Assembly (NCBI GenBank): GCA_015680685.1
Contig: MNCI01033354.1
Location: 9,591 to 73,590, forward strand
Reading direction: 5' to 3'
Length of the DNA: 64,000 nt
From: Gnetum montanum
Lineage: Eukaryota > Streptophyta > Gnetopsida > Gnetales > Gnetaceae
Shown one piece after another: positions 23,901-35,617 of this stretch; the stretch's first letter is position 1, and each line of letters begins with the position of its first letter. The translations under genes and the position numbers were made by a program. The notes below the pieces were generated by a model. The model saw nothing but the letters and a program-made list of their open reading frames with translations, had not been told where the DNA came from and ran no database searches.

Positions 23901-26140
23901 TGTCCTAAAAAAAAAAAATACTTCTTGGCTCTGAGTTCAATTGATATCACATCCTCTTGTATAGTTGCTTCTCTAGTAGCACTTTTTTGTTGTGGTTGCA
24001 TTGGTGGTTCTCCTTACATAATTGGTGAAGATACTAGTAGTAAAGTATTAGAAGCCTAGAGTGAAGGAACAACTACTAGTTGGGATATATAAGAGTTTGG
24101 ATCTATACATGAGGTAGTGGGTTTGTGATACTTTTGTGGATAGTAGGAGGAAGAGGTATAGATTGAAGTGTTTCTAGGAGAGATTGGATGTTGAACATAG
24201 TATCCATAGGAGTTAGGCTACATGTATGGATACTATTACCTTAGTGGTGGCATTTCCCATGCTTGTGGTTATTGCCATTGTTGCTGATATTGCTCCTATA
24301 TTTGAGTATAGGCCTTGCTTATATGGTATGTTTGCTGGTAGGACTATTACAAGTTACCTTGTAAGTAAGGTAACTATATAGGCATTTATTTCTTGAAAAT
24401 TTTTGAATTAAGTACATATGCCTTGGACTCTTATATGTGGGCCATAACGAGGTAATATCCCTTAAGATGTTCATATTGACATACTTTGCATCCTTCATCA
24501 TCCTCTGAACTGGAGTATGTTATTTCCTCTACCATAGTAACTTTTTTTTTAAAATTCTTGTAGTTCTCTCATCCATTGTCTCTTCTTTTCTTCTTTTCTT
24601 TGCTTTGGTTTAGATCTTGTTTAGTCTTTTCCTCTACTATCTTCAATGCTATAGAAAATTTCTCATCAATAGAATCCCACATTTTCTAGGATCTTGTTGT
24701 GGTTTCATTGACTAATTTTTGGATTGGTAAAGTCTTTCATTGAATCATGTCTTCCAAAGTTTCTTCTTCTTATGACTCACATACTCTACATCCCTTTCCA
24801 TGATTATAGGATCTCTATTGTATTCTTTGGCTAGTTCCTCTTTTTCTCAACTCTTCTTCTTCTTTTGTGACTTGATTAATGATTCTTTGAATACGATGAG
24901 TTGTCATCTCAAATAACCTACCTTGGGCATATAACCTAAGGATTTTTCTAGTCTTGTTTCCTAGCCCATGTACAATATGTCATAGTTGTTTCCATTGAGA
25001 GAATCTATGGCCTGAGCACCTATGTAATAATGAGAAGATCTACAAATTGCCTCATCAAGCAATTCATGTATGACTTGCTTCCATTATTGGATTTTTTTTT
25101 CCAATTAGATACTCTAAAATAAGTTTGATATTTTTCATTAAAGAGCTCTAGCATGGTACTTCATCTTTAAATTGATTTTGGTTCTAAGAATTTGTACTAG
25201 CTCTTTACTTTCTTTATGAGTGTCTTAGGAAACAACTTCAATTTCTACCAAACTTTTTCAATATTTTGTAGGGTACAAGCATTGTGAAAGGCTTGGAGAT
25301 GATGCTATGGATTTGCATTATATTTTCCTTTGAATTTGGGAATGTTATTCATATCTAGTCACTTGATGCGACTGTTCCTTATATGCTTCATAGGAATATA
25401 CATAGCTTCCTTGATATTAATCATATTTTGAGTGACTAGTAGGGATTCTTCATAGTCTTTGGGTTTGTGAGTCCTATTATAGTTATGATTCATCTAATGT
25501 TCATGATACTCTCTCTCTTCATGTGTGATCCTTTCTCTTCTTCACTCATAATTATCCCTTTCTTCATTAAGATGGCTTGTTCGATGTGCATATCTCTCAT
25601 GATCTCTTCATCTGTCTTCATCATGATCCCTCATTCTTCTTTCTCTCTTGTCAGAATTAATAGATGAGTGTGATGAAGAAGAGGAAGGAGTTGGAGAATT
25701 GTCAACTGGTTCTCCTTCTATGGTTTCTTGATTCATCTCTTTTTGATTCAATGGAATTCTTAGGCCTTGAATTCCTCCTAAGTTTGAAGTCTTCCTTATC
25801 TCCTATGGGTGTTTTCATAAGAGTTAAATTCAATTGTATCTTAATGGGATCCTCGATATGGATGCTTGATGTTTGAGAATGAGATCCATGAATTTGATAA
25901 AATTTCTCCATTTGAAATATAGCATCTTTGTTTGCCTCTAGAATAATAATTTAAGGTACTTTCTTTCTCTTGTCATGCTCATGTCTTGTCTTCATGACAA
26001 CATTCCTTGTTACTTGAGCCTCTATTGATTGGTATGGCTTGGTCATGTGTTTAGTGATGTGGTAGCCTTCTTGCACATGGTCAAAGTTTGACCTCATAAG
26101 GATTACTTGAAGCATTGAGGGTGCAAAATTTTCCAAAGGA
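23901..26140 (-). pseudogene. gag: Element A: gag
   Basis: Minus-strand pieces 25951-26136 and 25702-25911 share one frame and give a basic, Arg-rich amino half, with a possible ATG at 26136. The Retrotrans_gag region is at about 25170-25390 (NNIPKFKGKYNANP, HHLQAFHNACTLQNIE, LKLFPKTLI), colinear with F and B. The carboxy part has DDEGCKVCQYEHLKGY (about 24450-24500), also present in B near 56.93 kb (DEGCNIYHYEHPKG). A Gln/Pro/Tyr-rich tail runs to about 24000. Stops and shifts are abundant. Confidence 0.75.
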
Positions 26141-26471
26141 AAGACAATGTTTCTCTATAAATCTCTTCATCTAAGTTATTCATCTTGGTAAAAAACAAAT
26201 GTGAAGTTAGGATAGTAAGCATCAGTGTAAGTGTAGGAAATTTTGGTTTGCATCGGTGCACTTAATGTTCTTTATTCTAAACCCTATCATGACTCTAATA
26301 AATTTAGTAGCATGTGGTAATTTTTCATTAGTTATAAAGGTCATATTAAGTGCTTGATGATTAAGTGTGTATGTACTTTTTAAGAAATTAGTTTAAGGAT
26401 AAAAAGTGTACTTGATGATCCTTAACACAACAAACTTTGTAAAATCAACTACTTAGCAAACATTGATGCAT
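26141..26471. other. Element A: 5' leader
   Basis: Untranslated stretch between primer site and gag; no further feature seen. Confidence 0.6.
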
Positions 26472-26488
26472 CCTTAGTAATGGTGCCA
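26472..26488 (-). other. Element A: decayed primer-binding site
   Basis: CCTTAGTAATGGTGCCA on the plus strand corresponds to the tRNA-Asp-type site of element F (CCCCGGCAACGGTGCC), with C-to-T and G-to-A type changes. It directly adjoins the 5' LTR. Confidence 0.65.
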
Positions 26489-26489
26489 A

Positions 26490-27395
26490 TGATGAGCAGT
26501 TGGATATTTCAACCTTTAGCCATACAAGTCACGAGTGTACACATGTGACTTGATTGTAATCCATGAATGGCCAATGTAAGTATCCTAGCAATTGATGTTA
26601 GGTTCATGATTGTTATATTCTCATGTTGAGTTAGTAAAGTTCAAGTTGTATGGTTTAACTCTCAGTGAGGCATATGATACATTGATGTTATTTGGCTTTC
26701 ATTGTCCTAAGTGCCAACATAATGAAAGTGAAAGATAAAACCAAAGAATAAAATCTAAGTTTAAGTATCACAAAAATATAAATCTAATCTAGCTGATGAT
26801 AATAAGTATCCATTTTTGGCCTGCCATACATGACAAGGGCTCATGTAACTATTATTGGGATTACCAAGTGAATCCACTATTGAGAAAATCAAGCAAACTC
26901 ACTATTGGATTATCAAATGATTACACTTAATGCTTGCAATTAGTTGTACTTATATTACCTTACTAAAGGACATTGGAAAAGTAAAGTACTTGGGAAATAT
27001 AAATGACTTAAAGAAAGTAAACATGTTGAAAGGTAAAATTAAGCTAAGTAAAAATGAGTTAGGTGGAATGTTGCAATGGTGAGAAGTGATCTTGATCTTT
27101 ATTTTTGATCATGAATTATGCCTAAGAACATTTCACTTGAACAAAAATTCTATTCAACTATTAAACACAACATTGTGGGCATTCACTCTATCGCTAAGTC
27201 TAAGTTATAAAAACAAACTACAAGAATCTAGTTAAGTGTTAATGAAAGATTCTCTTTTTGACATGAAGGTCAGTTAGTATTTATAGGCATGACCATGGCC
27301 CACTACATTGCATCAACAATGACATGCATAGCTATGATATCATAGATACAATATCGTAGTTGATTGACATAAAGGTTTTATTAGTATTGGGAACA
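26490..27395 (-). repeat. Element A: 5' LTR
   Basis: Partner of 13900-14802. It contains the TATA box at 27278-27287 and the word CATAGCTATGAT at 27327-27338. On the plus strand its right edge meets caulimovirid sequence. Confidence 0.88.
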
Positions 27396-29330
27396 AATGG
27401 ACCTTGAAATGTTGGTTCTAATGGAGATAGATGTTGGCACTTATGTTTGAGCCTCGCTACTTCAAGCAATGCTTATTTAGACCACTTGAATGATGAACTG
27501 ATCAGATTTTGATGAATAGCTTTTGTTTTTTGAGAAATATTTTTGATATATTAATGAACATAATTCATACACCCTAAAAATCATTGGCACTATTCTTTAG
27601 ATTCAAGCTGATTTGAAAATAGGTTGATTTTTCCTAAAACATGAGGCTACATGACTATCTTACCTTTTCGAAGTAACACACCAAGAAATTTAATCTTTGA
27701 TTGAGTAACTGTAACTTATTTGCATCTTTAGATAACCCAATACTATGTTGTTTAGTAATTTTTGCAAACTGAATCAATTGATCTTGGTATTTCTCAATAT
27801 CTTGTGAGAAAATTAAAAAATAATTAATAGAATTGACTATAAAACTTCTATAAGATGAAAAGATAAAATCCATACACCTTTGAAACTAAGAAGGTGCATT
27901 CTTGAGAATGCAAATGTCATAATTAGCCATTAAAACAAATCATTAGGTGCACTAAATGCAATCTTATGAATGTCTTCGTGACAAATATTTATTTGATGGT
28001 ATCTAGATTTATAGTCAAATTTTAAAAATACCTTTTTTGTAGCTATCCTTTGGATTAATTCTTCTTTATTTGGTAATGATTACTTCATATCAACTATTAC
28101 TAAATTCAAAGAAATGTAGTTGATAACCATATGAGATTTGTCTAATTTTTTTTCTACATGATCTAGAAAATAAAGCTTGTTGATGAATAATTGGAATTTG
28201 AAGGCTAAATTAGTCCCTTTTCTAAAAATGATTCTACTTGCTTTAGAGCTTTAGCTTCATCAACCTTTTTGAGTAGAATTGTTTTGCCTTGCATAGGAAT
28301 GTTGTGAATGGTAGAAATATAAGCTGTAGGAGAATCCTTTACTCAAAATCTAAAGGATGTTCACAACAACTTTGAATGAGCTTTCTAACATCTTTCACTC
28401 TCAAATGCTAAGCATCATCAATCTTCTGTTTACAAAAAAACATAATGGTTTTGTACCTAGTTTGAGCTCTTTTAGTTTGTATTTTCTACTTCATGATTAC
28501 TTTCAATGCTTTGTTGCTTTGTCTTGAGCTCTAATTCTAGGTATCCTTCAATATACAATGGAATGCAAGGGACTATTATCTTCCTTCCATTATAGGAACA
28601 AATAAGGATATCAACACCAATTGTGTATGGACTAATGTTATCCATGAAGATTGAGCCTAGATTGATATCATGGCCTGCATCATTGATCTGGATTAAATTT
28701 ATGGTAACTATTTGATCACTAGTAGAAACTGAAACATCAAAGGAAAAGAGATCAAGCATCCTAATTCCATTCATGTATTTATACATAATTTTTAATCAAT
28801 TTGATTTCATAGATGAAAAATAGCTTTATGAAAAAATTTAAATTTGCACTTGTATCAATGAAGACCTTGAAGTTCTTCCATTTGGATTTTGCATCAACAA
28901 CAACTTTGATAGGGATTATGACTAATCTATTTTTCTACATAGGCATTTTTTATCTTCATATACATAGCAGGATCCATCTTCTTTGGTTTACCATAGTTTT
29001 GATTGATATTTGACTAGATTGTTCTTTGAATAGGATGAGATATTTAGATGTTCTGGAATATAAACCTTGATTTCAAGATTAGAGTAATAATGTTTATTTG
29101 ATGAAGAACTATCCTTTCCTTGTATGTATTCATTACATTTCAAGAATTCTTATACTTCACTTGCATGATTATCTTTTAATTCTGAAATTTTTGAATTGTC
29201 ACCATTCTTTTGTGCATTGGAAGATTTTCCTTATATCCATTATATGAAAGGATTTTCTTCTTGTGCAAAAAATTCATCATCAAGATTAATTGACAGAATA
29301 TCATTCTTAAAATTTGATTATGGATAATGC
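27396..29330 (-). pseudogene. Endogenous caulimovirid relic: protease and reverse transcriptase
   Basis: Plant pararetrovirus sequence integrated in the genome. In minus-strand order, a protease-like site DTSA lies at 28845-28856, in a different frame from the 104-codon stretch 28472-28786 that follows. RT begins near 28040 with a KFDYKSRYHQI block, then HEDIHKIAFSAP (about 27960-28000) and a CMDFIFSSY block. The YxDD position is at 27820-27831, where both Asp are lost (reads SINY). The thumb/connection region runs to 27396, where A's LTR interrupts; RNase H resumes at 13899. The FQR-like and HKxAF-like blocks are caulimovirid hallmarks rather than Ty3/gypsy ones. The relic uses three frames and carries many stops. 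The upstream capsid or movement region is not recognisable before B's LTR at 29371. Confidence 0.7.
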
Positions 29331-29370
29331 ATCTAAAACATATATAATTTTGCTAAAATTTGTTCATGTT

Positions 29371-30224
29371 TGATGAGGAGTGGATATTCCCTATGCCCAA
29401 CCATATGAATCACAAGTGTTCACTAGAAATCCAGTCCAATTTCATGAACTTAGTCCCTAAGTTACCTATAGTTCTAAACCATGAAGCAAGGGGTTGTATG
29501 ATCTTTGTCTTCCTAACTCACACTTGTGTTATTGATACATATGGTTAAATGTGAGTTAAGATACATGATGTCCATTTTTACAAGTATTTTTATACATTTT
29601 TTCGTAATAGCTAGATGAGTAAATGAAGATTTAACAGTTAATTATTTAACTACTTAGCTAATCTAGTAACTAACTATCCTAATGTAAAGTAGTCATTTTG
29701 ACTTACCTGAGACATCCTGAACTAGTATTAATGCTACTGGATTATCAAGTGGCTATTATTAGGCATACCAAATATCCACTACTGAAATTATCAAGCATAG
29801 CTTTTTATGATTAATTACATTAATTATTCAAAACCATACATGTAAAGTGCATTGAATGTAAAGTGCTGAATGTAGAGAGTGATCTAGTCTAAGTGCTACA
29901 ATGAATGTAAGAAATATTGACTTTATTATTGCTCATGCCAATATGTTCAAGTATAGTGCATTCAAATAAAGCACCATACAATCTCTTAAATTCATACTAT
30001 GGAAACTTAGATGAAAAATATTCTAACTTTGGAGAAAAGAAACTATAAGGGTTTCGCTATGCTATGAATCTCCATTATCATAAATGTAGGTGGTGACTAC
30101 ATTTATATAGGCTTTACCTCTATCAACGTCAACATATTTACATCAATGCATCTAACCATGTATCAATGGGCCTGTGTTGATGTGTTTTTTGATGCAGCCT
30201 ATCTAAGTAGAACTCATCATATCC
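29371..30224 (-). repeat. Element B: 3' LTR
   Basis: It starts TGATGAG like the A and F LTRs and follows the same internal order ('ccaaccatatgaatcac...', 'ctactggattatcaagtgg', TATA, words). It ends CATATCCCCA, so on the element's strand it begins TGGGGATATG. The 5' LTR is not in the window, because element E interrupts B's gag at 57768. B's accessory frame lies immediately to the right. Confidence 0.8.
30101..30110 (-). promoter_or_regulatory. Element B: LTR TATA box
   Basis: CTATATAAAT on the minus strand, followed upstream by the words CATCAATGCATC and TGTTGATGTG (30140-30200). Confidence 0.6.
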
Positions 30225-33200
30225 CCAAAACTGACTGAAAACTCATCCTTGAGTGAACAAAAATAGGATCGAGCTTCTTACAAAATTTGGGGAGATATGA
30301 GATTTATTAACTAAAAGATGAATAGATAGAATAATTAACTCTACTAATTTTGAGTGCTAAACTGTATTGGATTACAAACATTAGTACCCATTACAATAAA
30401 ATTGGAGACTTTACAAAACTGCATCAGGTGCTTGTAAGGTTTTTGAAGACATGATGAATTCTTAAATAGTTCCTAGAGGTGGAGGCTCTAATGGTGTTGA
30501 GGATCCTTCACTAGGTTCTTGTGTTGGTGGAGGCTAAGGCTATCCTACTACTGCAACTACTTCTACCAAGAGTTTAAAAGCATCCAAAAATGCTTTCATC
30601 TTTTCTTCCTTATCATGTGGGTCATAAATAGTTCATGTAACTTAACCAATGTGGACTAATGTTGGAATGTTCCATGGGCATGAAATCAAAGGAAATAGCT
30701 CCTTCATGTTGATGAAACATGTTGCAAATTTCTTGTGTTTGATGTCAAACATCTTTACTAGGTTCTACAGCTCATGATAGTCATTCATCCTTTAGGCTAG
30801 GTTCTCAGCAACATATCATTAACTAGTGAATTTTCTTCTAAGAACTACAAGCTTTGCATTGGCTATCTGCAACTATTATTTTGTTTCCTTGTGATGCTTG
30901 AATTTTACCTTGTACAAGAGGTAGGAACTTGGCACATTCTTTTCCAACTCTATTCTTGATCTTCCTATTATTAGCATAGAAAAGTTTGTATAGTAGAGGT
31001 TGGTGAGTTCCATTTATTCTATCATCTCTTCAATCTGCAACTTCTTCAGGTGGATTTCTATGTTGTTATATGCATTCAATTCATCAAAGATGGGTTGCCA
31101 CATGTCACCTCATTATTGAAGTTGCTAAAGGACCTCATTCAAATTTATCTTCACTACCTAAATTTCCTTATTATTGACTTATTTAAGGAGCCTAACTTGG
31201 TCCCTGTAATGGTTTTTAACCCTTTCAAATTTTAGAATCTTATTCTTCTAAGTAACTACCTTGATGGTTGTTTTCTTTTAAATAGCATGGACATCCTCCA
31301 TCAAGATATTATGATTCTTTGTAGCTAACCTCCTTAGATCTAGGTTAACCTTGGCTAGATGCTCCTGCTCTTGGTGAATGAATTCAACCATTTAGTCCTT
31401 TTGTTCCTCAACATTGCATAGGAAATAATTATTCTTTGTCAAAACCAGGTTTTCTTTTCAGACTTGTTATAAGTTCTTGTTGGTGTTGAAGTCCATGGCT
31501 TTCAAAAAGGATGCATTAAAGAATGTTGCCTCCTTTGCATTCTCATTCTCTTGTAGTATGTGTTAAATATACTAGAAAGCTTCATCCCTAGTTAGGTCTA
31601 GCCTAAGAATGGTAGTGTTGGAGAGACAAGCACGTAATTCTACAACTTCGGTAGTTAATTATTAATTGGCATTAGGGGTTGCCTTGAGTTGTGCATTGGC
31701 AATCAACAACTTACCCTTTGTCTCTAAGAGCTACAAATGGTTTATAGTAATCTAATCCAAGAGATCAAAGATCTCTAGAAGTCGTTTCTCAGTTCCAACC
31801 AGTTGTTCCAACACTTTCTCATGTTAGGCATCACTTAACCAACCACTTCCTACTCTTGTAGTTGCTTGGATATTTGTCATGGTAGCAATGTCTAGTACTA
31901 TTGCTATAGGAGCATTTAAGGCTTCAACTACCCTATCAACCACCACTTCTACTATTTTCTCCTATACTTTATGCTGCATGAATAAGATGGTTACTGCCTT
32001 GCCTTCCTCCAACTTGATGAAGAATGTTGTAGAATTAGATCTCAAGGAATGTTTATCTAGGGATGGACACTATGACCTCTTAGGTACTTGGATTCAATCT
32101 TATGGGTGCTTGGCCTCTTTATGCTAAGAATAGTTGGACTATTTCTTGGTCTAGCTAGCTAATGATCCTAGTGAGCTCATTGAAATGGCTTAAGGTTGGA
32201 TGGTACATCAAGGACTTCCCACCACTTGTTGAGCCTTGTTGTTGGTTTACGTATTGCTCAAAAATATTTTGAAGCCTTTTAGTAGCTACAAGCATCTCTA
32301 GTGTGGTTTCTCCTAGAGGTGGTGGTAGTGGTGACCTTTCCTCTTCTTATAGCTTAGCTGCTACCTTGTTCTTCATCATTTCCTACCATGATGTGGTAGG
32401 AGCATGACAAACCGCATTGTTAGTATAGCATGCTATACCTTTCCTTTTACATAGTTTACAGATGAGACATGGAAATAATAGTGTCTTCCTCCTTTCTCAT
32501 TTTCTTTAAAGCACTTCTCAATCTCTAGATAGATGAGCTCGAAAAGTTTGATTAGGAATTTTCTACTTAGAGTGAAGCATGCCTGGGTAGAAAAAGCTAT
32601 TACCTTGCTAAACCTTACCATTGGGTGGTAGGATGCAATCTTAAAGTAGGCATACTCTTCCTTGGTGAGGACATTATACTTCTTATGATCCATTCCATAA
32701 TAATGATGGATCCACTCCTTTTTGACTTCAAGGTCTTCTTTGGTAGAAATCTGTGCCAACTTTGCTATAGTGTTGAGCAACCCAAGGACCTTTGCAATGG
32801 CCTCAACTGAATAGGATATGGTGATGTCCTTAATTTTCATGGATGCATCTTCCTATCAGTTTTTCTAGAATAGATAGGTCTACCCCATATACCATTCTCC
32901 ACTAGTGGATAGAATGGATCACATGGGAGACCCCTGTAATTATATGCAAAATTCTTTTGGTGCCAACTTTAGGACGGATCCAAAGTTTAATTCTTAGATA
33001 ATAAAACTTTAGATCTCCTTAGTTTTGATCTTTTCTAGGTAGGTCTCTGTGAGAGTAACTTCAAGGCTAGGCCTTGGCCTAGGAACTTCATCCTACCTAG
33101 ATTGACATGTTTCTGCCATGGAAATTTTTTGAACAAATTTTACTTTAGGCTCCACCCAAAGAGGCCCTATTGCATGGGCTGCTTTTGGGGATTGCTCTTG

Positions 33201-33299
33201 GAGCTGCTATGGTTGTTGTTGTTGGTCCCTTCCACTTTGTGAATGCTTCTCCCTAGGTTGGGAGAGCTCTCTCACCTGCAATCCTCTTTTTTGTGCCAT
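30225..33299 (-). pseudogene. Element B: accessory frame between pol and 3' LTR
   Basis: Homologue of A's accessory frame, function unknown. The ATG at 33299-33297 gives MAQKRGLQVRELSQPREKHS, basic like A's start. The clearest piece is a 135-codon stretch, 32433-32840, in the same frame as that ATG. It has EAIAKVLGLLNTIAKLAQ, then KEEYAYFKIASYHPMVRFSK, then LFELIYLEIEKCFKENEKGG and HYYFHVSSVNYVKGK, which aligns with A near 16.9-17.1 kb. A helical middle follows (about 31400-32000, for example LLETKGKLLIANAQLK). The tail near 30590-30680 has PWNIPT and TIYDPHDKEEKMKAFLDA, matching A's tail. It carries many stops and frame changes; 30225-30440 is noncoding. No membrane segment or enzyme motif is evident. 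Confidence 0.62.
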
Positions 33300-35412
33300 T
33301 TGTGATCACAAACATAGCCCAAGATTAGCTTTTAACTTTATAACCCTTAGTTCTTTGATACCTTTCTTATTAGATTGGGTTATACTTAAGCCTATTTGTG
33401 ATCTTAGAAAGCTATATTATTTTAATATTATTATATTAATTAGATACTAGAGTTTATTTGTTAGGTTTAATCCACTTGGAATGATTAATTTAATATTATT
33501 TTAATGGATAACCATTGGGGAATTAGGAAGATTTCAAAGATTTTTTTTAAAAGAAACTAAAGATTTATGATTCCTTCAATGTAAAGCTTACCTCTGGTAG
33601 CACGAGGATTGAAAAATAAGATAAATTGGATTAGCAATGTGAGAGTTATGGCGGTTGGAAGGTTCGTGGGTTTTGAAAAATTGAAAAAATTGTCTTGAGT
33701 TTGTGAAAAATGATACCAAAAATGGCTAATGTGTCACACCTATATATAGCTATTTTGCAATGTGTTGATGGGGATGGATCGATGGGGCTACATCAACTCA
33801 TCCCACTATGTTAATAGGGATGCATCGATGCAACTATTCATAGCCATCTTTGACATAAGGAAAATGAGAAACTTTGGATGAGTTCTGGAATGAAAAAAGA
33901 GACCAACTGAAGCCAGAAAAACAAAAAAGGATGGAAAAAACATAGAAGAGGATTATAATTTCATTGGGAGAGGAGTTGGATTGGATTTGGATGAGTTGAT
34001 AATACTAAAAGAAAGAAAAATTGAACATTTGAAATGTGTGTTGATGAGATTGAATGCAAAAAGAACTAAGAGATAGGAAGTTTAACTTAGAGAGACCAAG
34101 GGGTATGCAAGTGGGTCCTTCCTAAAGAAGACTCATGTCAATAATACCTATGCATACTCTCATCCCAAGGAACCCATAAGCACCAAGAAGAATTAATAGT
34201 TGTTAGAAGTTAATAATCAAATCCATGTGAGAGATCATTGGAGGAATATGCCATGTGCTATAACAGGTACATCAATTAACTATGATAGGAGTTAGTGAGG
34301 TGATCGATGATGAGGTTAGAATGATGGAAGAGAGAGAATGATAAGAGATCCTCATCCTTGTCACATGAAGCCCTTGTGGAATTTGTGATTAAGATGATTC
34401 GATATCATTCCATCCTTAGTTAATACCAAGTCCAACCACTCTCAATGACTTGACATTGTTATATTCTAATCCTTAGATAATGAAGAGTTCATGACAATCC
34501 CTAAAGGAAAACCACCACTTTAAGAAAAGAAGAAAAAAGAAGCAGGAAGATAGGAAGGGCCTTAGTTAGAGGGGTATCTTTAGGCATGGGTGACATGTCT
34601 TTCTAGCCCCATAGCCTATGATTGTAGCCCATTATGTTGTCTAAGGGGTGTGCTTTGAATTCCCATGTTATTTGTTTTTTTTTTTTTGTTTTTTGTTTTC
34701 ACATAAATCACACCATGCAAAGACATGCTTCTTGTTATGGTTGATAATAGGAGTGGTAAGAGACCAATGGGGAAAAATCATAAAACACAAGAAAGAAGTT
34801 GGGAAAAAAAGATGACAAATCCCCTTGAATTCACACCTCTATCCATTTCTACTTAGTCTCTTCTAAGTCTATTAAGAAACAAGATCATTAATTACTTTAA
34901 GGTTTAATTATGGAAGGACCTCATGCTCCCATGATGCAAAGCCTCATAGAGTTTGATGGAATGGATGGATGTTATGGACTCACTGCCTGATATCATAAAA
35001 AAATTAACAATCCATTAATTGAGGACATAATTCAAAGATAAAATCTAGTCAATTAACAAGCAATCATAATATTAAATATTTCATTAATTAACTTTTAATA
35101 GCAATAGTAGCCATGGAAAAAACTCAACATTTCATATGAATAAAAAAAAAAAACAACACACAAGATCAGATAAAATAAAGTAAACAAAGTGAAAGATATA
35201 AATAGTAAAATATCCAATAAAATAGAAAACATATCGAGAATGATCTAAAGTAAAAAGTTGAAAAATTGAGTAACTTGCACAAAAGGTTAACATGGATGGC
35301 CATCTTTTCCATGACTAAGATGAAAGGAGGAGATTTAAAAGATAGAGTGTGCTTGTTCATCTATTAAGGTATTAGTGCTATCAGTTATTCTAGGTTCCAG
35401 GAAAGGATTTAC
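33300..35412. other. Element B: noncoding stretch between pol and accessory frame
   Basis: Counterpart of A 17781-20200. It holds a TATA-like site (33741-33749), LTR-like words, the conserved phrase near 34105-34185 and one copy of the 30 bp motif (34577-34606). No frame is supported; the poly-T and poly-A runs near 34675 and 35145 are simple sequence. Confidence 0.6.
33741..33860 (-). promoter_or_regulatory. Element B: candidate internal promoter ahead of accessory frame
   Basis: CTATATATAG lies 440 bp upstream of the accessory ATG. Next to it are TGTTGATGGGGATGGATCGA, CTACATCAACTCATCCC and GGGATGCATCGATGCA. The TGTTGATG and GATGCATC words are also those of B's own LTR (30140-30200), not of A's LTR. 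Confidence 0.4.
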
Positions 35413-35617
35413 TTATTGGATGCTACCTAATAGCCATTTTTCTACACTTGAATGATGGTAAATTATTATGGCACTGGAAAGAAAGGTTGTATGAATGATG
35501 TAAGGTCCTTCCCATAACATTTGAAACTTTGTATGTTGTGGAGCATGCATGGGATTCCAATAAAGAACCCTATCATCAAGATAAAATTTTACTCTTCTTG
35601 CTTGTGCATCATGACAT
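35413..35617 (-). pseudogene. pol: Element B: integrase carboxy-terminal fragment, left of Z
   Basis: Open minus-strand frame reading QCHDAQARRVKFYLDD, then RVLYWNPMHAPQHTKFQ and MLWEGPYIIHTTFL, the post-core domain of plant gypsy integrases. Z's 3' LTR begins on its right. The last 146 bp next to Z (35472-35617) are also present, at about 80% identity, on Z's other side (52760-52905). Confidence 0.75.

Noticed and set aside
27655-27873. RT text assigned to a Ty3/gypsy element
   Set aside because: The surrounding blocks and the RNase H text at 13.65-13.9 kb fit caulimovirid patterns better. A small doubt remains because of decay.
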